From the NCBI RefSeq assembly GCF_019703515.2, contig NC_059348.1, positions 27,864,156 through 27,928,155 on the forward strand: 64,000 bases of DNA, in the 5' to 3' direction. Shown piece by piece: positions 1 through 10,049 of the stretch. Both the position numbers and the translations under genes were made by a program. The stretch is from Myxocyprinus asiaticus. Taxonomy: Eukaryota > Chordata > Actinopteri > Cypriniformes > Catostomidae. The notes under the pieces were generated by a model. The model was not told the DNA's origin. It ran no database searches and saw only the letters and a list, made by a program, of their open reading frames with translations. Within the stretch, counting starts at the first letter, position 1; each line of letters starts with the position of its first letter.

Positions 1-1239
1 TGAATCTGTGCTTTATAAGCTTTGCAAATAAGCTATTAAGGATCATCTGCTGCAGTTATATACACTGCTGCTAAGTGTCATTCTATTTCCATTCTGTATT
101 GCACATTGAAATGTGCAATTGTGTGTTTTTGTGTGTGTTTGCAGGCTTGAGGGTTCAGAGATGAAGGATGTTTTAAATTCGTTAGACATAGCAATACTTT
201 TTAACTCGAGACAAAAGTGATATGTAACCTCAGCTCAATGGTACGTGAACCATTTCACTGGAGATTAGACAATACACATAGGTTGTCTACATAATGAGAA
301 TTCAAGGCCCAGTTATCACAATGTTGTCTCCGAGGTGTAATCAAAGCAAAACACTGCTGTTGTAGTGTCATCTGCTGGATAAGAATTTCTGCTTATTCCA
401 ATGATCTCTTGATTGTTTTTCTTTGCTTTCAATGAATGTCTTTCAAAAAAGAAGAAGAAGAAAAAAAAATACATTTCAGGTTAATAGTGCCACAGTATGT
501 ATACAGTGGTGATAGGTGCATCAGTGTCAAGAAAAAAGCACACCTCTCTTTTCAATTATCTTTAAGAGGATTAGGAACCTTTGTGCATGAGGTTTGCCCA
601 GGAGGCATTATTTAACATATGAGCAACCTGTGACTTTTAACACAGTTTAATAGGATCCCATTGTTTGTGTTAATCAGCATCAAATTGATTTTAATACCAA
701 AAATTAGGCAAATATTTAGAAGGAAAACAGTGTGGAGGCATTGTCTGAGATTGCATCAGAGAAAAGGTAGGGCCTAAAGAGAGAGAGCAGAATGTTCTGA
801 TTTTTATTTGACAACAATACTTGATTAACATCCTTCAGATTCCATCTTCCCGCAGTTCTAATCTATAGGAAGACATCCTTTGGCAAGGATACAATAACTT
901 ACTTTTAGCCACGTCTAGCCTTGATACACTGCTTTTGTGTCTGTGTACTCTAATCAAATGCATAGTGAGACAAAGACAAAGACTAATAGGGAGAAGCTTT
1001 ATGCATGACTTTTGCTAAAGTTGGGTTGTTACTTGTCAGTCTTCTCTAATATCCTGAGCTTAGGCAGAGTTTATGATGTCCTAATTAAGCCCACACCATG
1101 ACTTTCACAGCACACCTGAAGGAGAATGGGGGATTCAGACAAATTAAAATTCAACTCACTGGAGTGAAAGGCATACAAGTACAGATCTAATGGGTCCAAA
1201 TTAGCAAGAATGTGTCTTGACAAGTATGTGTCTTTTTCA
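1..1239. other. Intergenic DNA without recognised gene
   Basis: AT-rich non-coding sequence. It has an A-rich tract near 447-470. I see no splice-flanked coding exon, RNA gene or transposon end here. Short open frames in this interval resemble no known protein. Confidence 0.6.
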
Positions 1240-1893
1240 TTAAAGGCATAGTTCATCCAAAAATGATTTTTTTTCATAATGTATTTACCCTTATGCCATC
1301 CCAAACTCATATGACTTTCTTTCTTCTGCAGAACACAAATGAAGATATTTTGAAGAGTGTATGGTGTGGTTTTTCTCCATAAAATGCAAGTCAATGGGGT
1401 CCAAAACGTTCAAGCTCCAAAAAGGACATAAAAGCTGCATAAAGGTAATCCAACTGATTTGAGTGGTTTAATCCATGTCTTCTGAAGCAATTCAATCAGT
1501 TTTGGGTGAGAAACAGACCAAAATGTAATTCCTTATTCACTATAAATGAACACATGCTCTGTGCATGCATCAAGGTGTCAAGGAGACTGCAGATGTCAAG
1601 ATTTACAGTGATTAAGATGTTACATTTTGGTCTGTTTCTCACCAAAAAAACCCAATCATATCGCTTCAGAATACATGGATTAAACCACTCAAATCATATG
1701 GATTATCTTTATGCTGCTTTTATGTGCTTTTTGGAGCTTGAAAGTTTTGGACCCCATTGACTTGCATTGTGTGGGGGAAAAACACCATATATCCTTAAAA
1801 ATATCTTCATTTGTGTTCAGCAAAAGAAGGAAAGTCATACGAGTTTGAGTAATTGAAGAGAGAATTATCATTTCTGGGTGAACTATTCCTTAA
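1240..1893. mobile_element. TTAA-flanked long inverted-repeat MITE
   Basis: The two halves are inverted copies of each other. The left arm (from 1244) contains a 'GTTCATCCAAAAATGA' type start and an 'ACTTTCTTTCTTCTGC' block. The right arm ends with the complementary 'GGGTGAACTATTCCT'. TTAA lies at both ends (1240-1243 and 1890-1893). The same terminal sequence recurs at 22611-22857 and 52638-53283 and, partly, at 20730-21150 and 24100-24290. This is a non-coding foldback element of a type very common in cyprinid genomes. The open frames inside it are by-products of the palindrome. Confidence 0.8.
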
Positions 1894-2346
1894 ACTTGTA
1901 TATTTTAAATGTTTTAAATATTTAATATACATTTATAACACTATACTTTGTGTAGTATTACCCTGGCATTATTAAAAAAAAAAATCTCAACACTGCATGG
2001 TTGAGGTTTCAACATTGTTGCTGCTGAGGGAAAGAAATTTGGTATCTTTCTCTCTACTGACAGCCTTAATCCATCTCTCTCTATGTTTTTCCTCTTTTAA
2101 AAAGTTAAGGAAGCATAATAGTGGATTTTTTTTTCTTATGCTGTTAGGGAATACAAAAATAATATTTGCTATGGTCTCCCATGTACTTTTAAATGTAGAA
2201 GTTTACCCCATACCCTATAGAAGTTTACCTATAGCTATAGCCAAGCTAAAATGTAATGTGTTTTAAAGCATTTTTCATTATTATACTGAAAACAAAAAAG
2301 CACTTCACTTTTTTAATTCTTTACCTTTTAGAATCATTATAATAAA
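1894..2346. other. Intergenic AT-rich spacer
   Basis: Low-complexity AT-rich sequence between the MITE and the composite repeat block. Nothing recognisable. Confidence 0.5.
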
Positions 2347-2455
2347 TGAAGTTTCATTAACAAGGTTCATTTAATCCGACCAATCACACTGCCAGAGTAA
2401 GTGTATATAAACAGCTGCTTACCTCTTCATGGCATCAAGTGTTTCTGGCATTCGG
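2347..2455 (+). repeat. Terminal block A, with TATA-like promoter motif
   Basis: Direct copy of 19409-19540. It contains the CCAATCA motif near 2379 and TATATAAA near 2404, a CCAAT-to-TATA spacing that would suit a polymerase II promoter. Homology between the copies fades after the 'GTTTCTGGCAT' segment. Confidence 0.7.
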
Positions 2456-2565
2456 CCCGCCCATTGCCTACAAACAGACCCATGCGAGAGACTCGATCGT
2501 CGGATGCAACTTCACTGCAAAGCATTCGCCCTCATCAGAACAGCTCTTCCATCTAAATCATCTTG

Positions 2566-2760
2566 TTCCCTATCTGTCACTCACTCGACGTTGTGTCGAT
2601 GTAGTGACACTAGGGGTCACTCTTGGGAGCCCCAAACACCTCTGCTTTTTGAAAAAAGGCCAATGGAAATTGCAGAGTGGAATTTGCATGCCACTCCCCC
2701 GGACATACGGGTATAAAAGGAGCTGGTATGCAACCACTCATTCAGATTTTCTCTTCGGAG
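2566..2760 (+). repeat. DIRS left inverted terminal repeat
   Basis: Reverse complement of about 6767-6960. The shared core runs from TAGTGACACTAGGGGTCACT through GGGTATAAAAGGAGCTGGTA. The TATAAAA at about 2712 is a plausible element promoter. Confidence 0.85.
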
Positions 2761-2973
2761 CCGATTGGTTCTATTCATTGAGCTGAATTCACCAAGTTCA
2801 TTCACCTCGTCTGCTGGATTTACAGCGCATTTCAGTGGCTTCTCACCCTCTGCACCCGTGGACTGCAGAGAACACCCCTGGGCGCTTCGGCAGAACAGCA
2901 AAAAGAGAGTATATTCTAAAAGAGTATATTTTCAACTCTAAAAGAGTGGCACACACGGAACGTCTTTTTAGAG

Positions 2974-3830
2974 ATGCCTTTCTGTTTGTGTGTTATTCCT
3001 GGCCTTTCTGACGGCCACGATCGCTGTCTTACGTGTCTGGGCGCTGCCCACGTGGAGACTTCGTCCGTGGATGGGTCTTGTCCTCATTGCGAGAACATGA
3101 CCATGGCAACATTGCAGTCGCAGCTTGCCTTCATAAGAAAGCAAGCTACCCCAGCAGCTCTCCGCCTCGGTCCTTCTACCTACGGGTATGAGGCCGCATC
3201 TGTTTACACTGGGGGTGATTTGGGGGCTCCAATGGGACCACCTCCGGTCAGGCTCTCGGATGAGAACACCGGCTCGTCTCAGGGCGAGTTCGACCTCTTA
3301 TTCGGGGCCTGGGAAGATGATGAGTTATCGAGCGCAGCATCGGAGAGCGGGCTTGTCCATTCTGATGCAGAGACCAAGGGGTATTCGGTGATCCCCCAGG
3401 TGGATAAGGCGCTCACGGTGCACTTGTGCCTGCAGAGTGCCACCACCTGGCGTGGGCGCCCGAAGCTCCCATCCAGGGCCTGTAGGTTTACGTCGTCTCT
3501 AACGGCTAAGGCCTATGGTGCCGCTGGACAAGCCGCCTCCGCCCTGCACGCCATGGTTCTTCTGTAGATACACCATCCCAAGGCGCTAAAAGAGCTGCAC
3601 GAGGGTAATGATTGATGCAGGAACTGCACTCTGCGACCGACCTCGCTCTTTGGGTGATGAAGGTCACGGCGCGGTCTCTCGGCCATGTAGATCCCCCTCG
3701 ACGTGGCGCCTAAGGCTCCGCCCCGCCGCGAGGCCCCACTCGCCAGTACATCTGACATGATTATCCCCTTGGTCCCCCTCGCCCGGAGTTTGGACGCGTG
3801 GCTCACGCTTTCCAACACGTCGTGATGGCT
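2974..3830 (+). pseudogene. DIRS gag-like ORF1 remnant
   Basis: The open part (2974-3567) begins with a Cys/His-rich stretch: CLTCLGAAHVE and later CPHCENM. This is typical of the N-terminus of fish DIRS ORF1, and is followed by an acidic Ser/Glu-rich segment (EDDELSSAASESG). Beyond 3567, recognisable continuation such as KELHEGND and a SATDLAL-like segment lies in other frames, so the ORF is broken by indels. It would encode the nucleic-acid-binding coat protein. Confidence 0.6.
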
Positions 3831-3855
3831 GACCCGGACCGTCCGACTCGGCTAC

Positions 3856-5488
3856 GTGATTCAGTTCGCCAGGCGCCCGCCCAGGTTCAGCAGCATCTGC
3901 TTCACCTCGGTGAAGGGAGAGAACGCCACTACCTTACGTGCGGAGATCAGTACCCTTCTATGGAAGGGTGCGATAGAGCCTGTCCCTCCAGCCGAGATGA
4001 AGAAAAAGTTTTACAGCCCCTACTTCATTGTACCAAAGAAAGGCGGTAGGTTGTGGCCAATCTTGGACCTGCGAGTACTGAACCGGGCCTTGCACAGACT
4101 CCCGTTCAAGATGCTGACGCAAAAACGCATTTTAGCGAGCGTCCGGCATCAAGATTGGTTCGTGGCAGTAGACCTAAAGGATGCGTACTTCCACATCTCG
4201 GTTTTACCTTGACACAGACCCTTCCTGCGGTTTGCTTTCGAGGGCCGGGCGTACCAGTACAAGGTCCTCTCCTTCGGCCTGTCCTTGTCCAGCTAAGGGA
4301 AGTGGGCATCTGCATACTCAACTACCTCGATGACTGGCTGATCCTAGCTCACTCTCGAGAGTTACTGTGCGCACACAGGGACCTGGTGCTCAGGTACCTC
4401 AGCCTTCTAGGGCTTCGGGTCAACTGGGAAAAGAGCAAGCTCTCTCCGGTTCAGAGCATCTCTTTTCTCGGCTTGGAGTTGGACTCAGTCTCAATGATGG
4501 CGCGCCTCACGAACGAGCGCACACAGCCGGTGCTGAACTGTCCGAAGGCGTTCAGACAGAAGACAGTGGTTCCACTGAAAATTTTTCAGAGGCTCCTGGG
4601 GCATATGGCATCCTCATCAGTTGCCACACCGCTCGGGTTGATGCATATGAGGCCACTTCAGCACTGGCTTCAGACTCGAGTCCCGAGATGGGCATGGCGC
4701 CACGGGACACATCGCGTGGTCATCACGCCGATCTGTCGCCACCTCTTCAGCCCTTGGACCGACCTTGCATTTCTACAGGCAGCGGTTCCCCTAGAGCAGG
4801 TCTCCAGGTGCATCGTGGTTACGACGGACGCCTCCAAGATGGGCTGGGGCACCGTATGCAACAGGCACACAGCTGCCGGCTCCTGGACTGGCCCGCGGCT
4901 GCATTGGCACATCAATTGCCTCGAGTTGTTGGCAGTACTGGTCGCCCTGTGGAGGTTCCGGCCATTGATCCAGGGAAAGCACGTGTTGGTCTGAACAGAC
5001 AACATGGTGACGGTAGCGTTCATCAACTGCCAAGGCAGTCTACGCTCCCGTTGCATGTCACAACTCGCCCGCTGTCTCCACCTCTGGAGTCACCGGCGCC
5101 TCAAGTCACTACGAGTCACTCACATCCCGGGCGACCTCAACACCGCAGCGGACGTGCTGTCACGACAGGTTATGCTCAGGGGAGAGTGGAGACTCCACCC
5201 CCAGGTGGTCCAGCAGATTTGGAGTCGATTTGGTCGAGCACAGGTAGACCTGTTTGCTTCCTGGGAATCCTCCCACTGCCCACTTTGGTACACCCTGACC
5301 GAGGCACCCCTCGGTATAGATGCGCTGGCACACAGCTGGCCCCCTGGACTACGCAAATACGCGTTTCCAAGGTCAGGGAGGATGAGAAGCAGATCGTCCT
5401 AGTAGCACCCTACTGGCCCACTCAGACATGGTTCTCGGACCTCACACTCCTCGCGACAGACGCCCCTCCCCCCGGCAAATTCCCCTAA
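3856..5488 (+). pseudogene. DIRS reverse transcriptase-RNase H remnant
   Basis: RT motifs in order: GAIEPVPPAE and FYSPYFIVPKKGG near 3980-4050; DWFVAVDLKDAYFHI near 4155-4200; then, after a frameshift near 4210, ILNYLDDWLILAHS near 4315 with the catalytic YLDD. A deletion near 4290 removes the usual LSPR segment. RNase H follows with VVTTDASKMGWG near 4820 and LHWHINCLELLAV near 4900. A TGA at 4992-4994 interrupts the frame, which continues TDNMVTVAFIN and HIPGDLNTAADVLSRQ (5004-5170). The final segment, VAPYWPTQTWFSDL, is in yet another frame up to 5488. It is non-functional. Confidence 0.85.
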
Positions 5489-5599
5489 GGAAGGACCTTC
5501 TTTCTCAGGGACGGGGCACCATCTGGCACCCGTGACCAGACCTCTAGAATCTCCACATCTGGCCCTTGGACAGGACATGGAAGACCTAAGTGGCCTACC

Positions 5600-6340
5600 A
5601 CCCACAGTGGTAGACACGATCACTTAGGCTAGGGCTCCCTCTACGAGGCGCCTGTATGCCCTGAAGTGGTGTCTGTTCACTAAGTGGTGTTCTTCCCGAT
5701 GTGAAGACCCCCAGAGATGCGCAGTCAGATCGGTGCTTTCCTTCCTGCAGGAGAGGCACTTGAAGGTGTATGTAGCCGCCATTTCGGCACATCACGAGGC
5801 ACTGGATGGTAAGTATTTGAGGAAGCACGACTTGGTCATCAGGTTCTTGAGAGGCGCTTGGAGGTTGAATCCCTCCAGACTGCACCTCATGCCCTTGTGG
5901 GACCTCTCTGTTGTCCTACGGGGTGCTCCCTTTGAGCCTCTGGAGTCAGAAGAGCTTAAGGCACTCTCTTTGAAGACTACCCTCCTGACTGCGCTCACTT
6001 CCATCAAGAGGGTAGGGGACCTGCAGGCGTTCTCTGTCAGCGAATCGTGCCTGGAGTTCGGTCCGGGTTACTCTCATGTGATCCAGAGACCCCGACTGGG
6101 CTATGTGCCCAAGGTTCCCATGACCCCGTTTAGGGATCAGGTGGTGAACCTGCAAGTGCTGCCCCAGGAGGAGGCAGACCCAGCTTTGCCGTTGCTGTGT
6201 CCGGTGTGTGCTTAACGCATCTATTTGGATCGCACACAGAGCTTAAGAAGCTCTGAGCAGCTCTTTGTCTGCTTTGGTGGACAGTGTAAAGGAAGTGCTG
6301 TCTCCAAACAGAGGATCGCCCACTGAGTCGTTGATGCCAT
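5600..6340 (+). pseudogene. DIRS tyrosine recombinase remnant
   Basis: The central part is open (5733-6215). It contains the LTALTSIKRVGDLQAFSV segment, whose Arg is the first catalytic residue of the YR family, then RPRLGYVPKVPMTPFRDQVV. A short VSKQRIAH segment appears near 6300 in another frame. The region that should carry the HxxR box and the catalytic tyrosine is not found before the ITR, so the C-terminus appears deleted. In intact elements this enzyme integrates the circular cDNA intermediate. Confidence 0.75.
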
Positions 6341-6665
6341 CGTGATGGCATATTCACGGTGTCTTCCCCTTCGGAGTGACACCCCCCCGATGTAGACATT
6401 TATGGCCCCAGTCAGTTAACAAATTCCACTCTTTTTGGGGAGAAAATAGAGGAAAAGAGGCCACGGCTGGGCTAGCCTGTCCCTATTTTTTGGGCAGCCG
6501 ACTTGTTCCCGAAGGACCGTTCGACGCTCATAAGAGTGTTGGGGGAGGTTACGTGATCGGCTGGTGCGCTGGCTATGAGGCACACAGTGGTCTACCCGTC
6601 TCGCACCGCCAGTCCACGTAACACAGTTCAGCTAGTAGCTGTCAAGTGAGTGACAGATGGGGAAC

Positions 6666-6713
6666 ATCCTGGTTACTTTCGTAACCTCCATTCCCTGATG
6701 GAGGGAACGAGAT
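6666..6713 (+). repeat. DIRS internal complementary region
   Basis: The segment 'GGTTACTTTCGTAACCTCC ... GGAGGGAACGAGA' is the reverse complement of 6934-6982 at the outer edge of the right ITR. DIRS elements use such a region as template to circularise their cDNA. Confidence 0.7.
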
Positions 6714-6766
6714 TTTGTGTCCCTCTTGCCACAAGGCTGAAATGGCCAGGACCTTGTCGCGGCTCC

Positions 6767-6982
6767 TCAGCACAAAACCTGAATGAGTGGTTGCATACCA
6801 GCTCCTTTTATACCCGTATGTCTGGGGGAGTGGCATGCAAATTCCATTCGCCAATTTCCATTGGCCTTTTTTCAAAAAGCAGAGGTGTTTGGGGCTCCCA
6901 AGAGTGACCCCTAGTGTCACTACAGCAACACAACGTCTCGTTCCCTCCATTAGGGAACGGAGGTTACGAAAGTAACCAGGAC
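6767..6982 (-). repeat. DIRS right inverted terminal repeat
   Basis: Inverted copy of the left terminus, plus about 48 outer bases complementary to the internal region at 6666-6713. Confidence 0.85.
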
Positions 6983-7780
6983 GTTTTTCAACAGAAGCTG
7001 CCGCAGAAGCTCATTTGTTTTTACTGCAGTGACTGCTACCACTTTAAGTACTTTTACTCTGTCTGTCTTCCTAATCTCTACACGCTGAAGTAGATCATTG
7101 CGTGAAGCTGCTTCCGCAACTGGCTGCTTCGGTGCCGTATACATGTGAAACAGCTCCTTACGACTGCTCATATGTTCTCTAATCTAAACTTTCCACCCGG
7201 AGCGGTGCGTTGCGTGAAGCTGCTTCTGCAAACTGGCTGCTTCGGTGCCTTATATATGTGAAACAGCTCCCTATGACTTTTCATATGTTCTCTCTTCTAA
7301 ACTTTCCACCCGGTCCGTTGTGTGAGCCTGCCTTCGTGAACGGGTGCCTCTCATGTGGCTTCATGCCACTTGAGCTCTATTACAGCTTTAATTAAACACA
7401 AGGAAAACAAAGATTAACTATTTAATCCAATCATCATCAACGCTCACCAGTGTTTCAATCTGGTTCTCCCGCATAGGTGATTCCTGTCAGCCTCACTACC
7501 TCGCCACGCAGCTTGTTTATGGCGTGCTCCATTCAGCGATTCCGTTTGAAGCAATCTTCCAACATGACTATCACGATTGTTCTCCCTTCAAAGCATCCTT
7601 CGGAGTGTGATTTATTCCATTCGGAACACAGGGGCAATCGTGCAACAAGCGAACTCCTTCCAAATGACTGTTACTCTAATTACAACATCTTTTCAAATCA
7701 ACAGCAGCACCCGCTCTGACCATTCTACAGCTTACTACAGCCATAGACAGAAAAAGACAATGACCATACACTAGTAGCAA
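6983..7780. repeat. Internal part of the outer composite unit, with tandem duplication
   Basis: A unit of 112 bases starting TTGCGTGAAGCTGCTTC occurs at 7098 and again at 7210 (tandem copies to about 7320). The rest to about 7780 is low-copy-looking sequence without a coding signal. Translations give no recognised protein. Confidence 0.5.
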
Positions 7781-8465
7781 GACGAGAAAGTAAAAAAAAC
7801 AAAAAACAAACATTAACAGTAAAAGCAGCCCTCCCTTCCAAAAACAGCCAATTAAGTCAAATCAGGTTTGCAGAAAATCAATGAAAAATGACCAAATAAG
7901 GTGGGGTTCTATTGCAGTGTTTTGGATTGAGGTGGATACTTTTTCCATAGAGATGTAATCTATAAGTACATTTTTCCAGTGTGCAATATGTGTGGTGTTC
8001 CTTGATTTCCAGTTAATGAGGATAGCTTTCTTTGCAATAGTTAGAGCCACGAGGAGTAATCTACTGTTTGTTTTGTTCAGATTGATGGTTGATATATCTC
8101 CTAACAAGCAGAGTGGGATAATGGGATGTGGCAGCTGAGGGATAGCGATTCAGTAATTTCTTTCCAAACAATTGTAATGGGTGTGCAGTGCCAGGTGGAA
8201 TGAACGTAGCTATCCGGGTTGTTTTGTTCACAATGTGAGCAGATTTCTGATGAAAATCCCATTTTAAACATTTTTTTCTCCAGTGTAGTGAATTCTTTGA
8301 AGTATCTTATACTGTATGAGTTGTAGATGGCATTTTTGGATATGATGTAGATGTTTTTGCAAATTTGGTTCCAGAATCCGACATCAGGAGTGATAAGTAG
8401 GTCTTGTTCCCATTTTATTGATGGTATAGAGAGTGTTTCGTCAGACTGTGATATTATTCTATATA

Positions 8466-10049
8466 CAGGTGCATCTCAATAAATTAGAATGTCGTGGAAA
8501 AGTTCATTTATTTCAGTAATTCAACTCAAATTGTGAAACTCGTGTATTAAATAAATTCAATGCACACAGACTGAAGTAGTTTAAGTCTTTGGTTCTTTTA
8601 ATTGTGATGATTTTGGCTCACATTTAACAAAAACCCACCAATTCACTATCTCAAAAAATTAGAATACATCATAAGACCAATAAAAAAAAAACATTTTTAG
8701 TGAATTGTTGGCCTTCTGGAAAGTATGTTAATTTACTGTATATGTACTCAATACTTGGTAGGGGCTCCTTTTTGCTTTAATTACTGCCTCAATTTGGCGT
8801 GGCATGGAGGTGATCAGTTTGTGGCACTGCTGAGGTGGTATGGAAGCCCAGGTTTCTTTGACAGTGGCCTTCAGCTCATCTGCATTTTTTGGTCTCTTGT
8901 TTCTCATTATCCTCTTGACAATACCCCATAGATTCTCTATGGGGTTCAGGTCTGGTGAGTTTGCTGGCCAGTCAAGCACACCAACACCATGGTCATTTGA
9001 CCAACTTTTGGTGCTTTTGGCAGTGTGGGCAGGTGCCAAATCCTGCTGGAAAATGAAATCAGCATCTTTAAAAAGCTGGTCAGCAGAAGGAAGCATGAAG
9101 TGCTCCAAAGTTTCTTGGTAAACGGGTGCAGTGACTTTGGTTTTCAAAAAACACAATGGACCAACACCAGCAGATGACATTGCACCCCAAATCATCATAG
9201 ACTGTGGAAACTTAACACTGGACTTCAAGCAACTTGGGCTATGAGCTTCTCCACCCTTCCTCCAGACTCTAGGACCTTGGTTTCCAAATGAAATACAAAA
9301 CTTGCTCTCATCTGAAAAGAGGACTTTGGACCACTGGGCAACAGTCCAGTTCTTCTTCTCCTTAGCCCAGGTAAGACGCCTCTGACGTTGTCTGTGGTTC
9401 AGGAGTGGCTTAACAAGAGGAATACGACAACTGTAGCCAAATTCCTTGACACGTCTGTGTGTGGTGGCTCTTGATGCCTTGACCCCAGCCTCAGTCCATT
9501 CCTTGTGAAGTTCACCCAAATTCTTGAATCGATTTTGCTTGACAATCATAAGGCTGCGGTTCTCTCGGTTGGTTGTGCATCTTTTTCTTCCACACTTTTT
9601 CCTTCCACTCAACTTTCTGTTAACATGCTTGGATACAGCACTCTGTGAACAGCCAGCTTCTTTGGCAATGAATGTTTGTGACTTACCCTACTTGTAAAGG
9701 GTGTCAATGATTGTCTTCTGGACAACTGTCAGATCAGCAGTGTTCCCCATGATTGTGTAGCCTAGTGAACCAAACTGAGAGACCATTTTGAAGGCTCAGG
9801 AAACCTTTGCAGGTGTTTTGAGTTGATTAGCTGATTGGCATGTCACCATATTCTAATTTTTTGAGATAGTGAATTGGTGGGTTTTTGTTAAATGTGAGCC
9901 AAAATCATCACAATTAAAAGAACCAAAGACTTAAACTACTTCAGTCTGTGTGCATTGAATTTATTTAATACACGAGTTTCACAATTTGAGTTGAATTACT
10001 GAAATAAATGAACTTTTCCACGACATTCTAATTTATTGAGATGCACCTG
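8466..10049 (-). mobile_element. Tc1/mariner transposon with ~200-bp inverted repeats
   Basis: The element starts CAGGTGCATCTCAATAAATT (8466) and ends with the exact inverse at 10049. It is flanked by TA on both sides (8464-8465 and 10050-10051). The inverted repeats are about 201 bases long (8466-8666 and 9849-10049) and highly similar. It encodes one transposase on the minus strand. It sits inside the LINE at 7780-12960, so it is younger than that copy. Confidence 0.93.
8728..9750 (-). pseudogene. Tc1 transposase, full-length frame with one premature stop
   Basis: ATG at 9750-9748 (MGNTADLTVVQ) opens a 341-codon frame ending at 8728. The only break is a TAG at codon 21 (9690-9688). Downstream, 294 codons are open. 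The paired helix-turn-helix DNA-binding region covers roughly residues 1-110. The DDE catalytic residues are visible in LFSDESKF, FQQDLAPAHTAK and NSPDLNPIENLWG. The length matches the usual ~340 residues of Tc1 transposases. A shorter product from an internal Met would lack much of the DNA-binding domain. The enzyme cuts and pastes the element at TA sites. Confidence 0.88.

Larger units (their letters stand above)
2566..6982 (+). mobile_element. Degraded DIRS-type tyrosine-recombinase retrotransposon
   Basis: The element has inverted terminal repeats (about 2566-2760 and 6767-6960) instead of direct LTRs. Reading left to right it contains remnants of a gag-like ORF, RT-RNase H, and a tyrosine recombinase. 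A short internal complementary region beside the right terminus matches the outer end of that terminus. This combination defines the DIRS order. Frameshifts, an in-frame stop at 4992-4994, and loss of the recombinase C-terminus show it is dead. No target-site duplication is expected for this class and none is seen. It lies just inside block A of the outer repeat, so it inserted into that unit. Confidence 0.85.

Noticed and set aside
4670..5056. Minus-strand open frames over the DIRS RNase H
   Set aside because: Opposite-strand shadows of a GC-rich coding remnant with no family resemblance.
4367..5488. Long plus-strand open frame of 373 codons as a separate gene
   Set aside because: Its first two thirds run out of frame across the RT-RNase H remnant; only its last part, with APYWPTQTWFSDL, is real retroelement sequence. 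Counted within the DIRS pseudogene.
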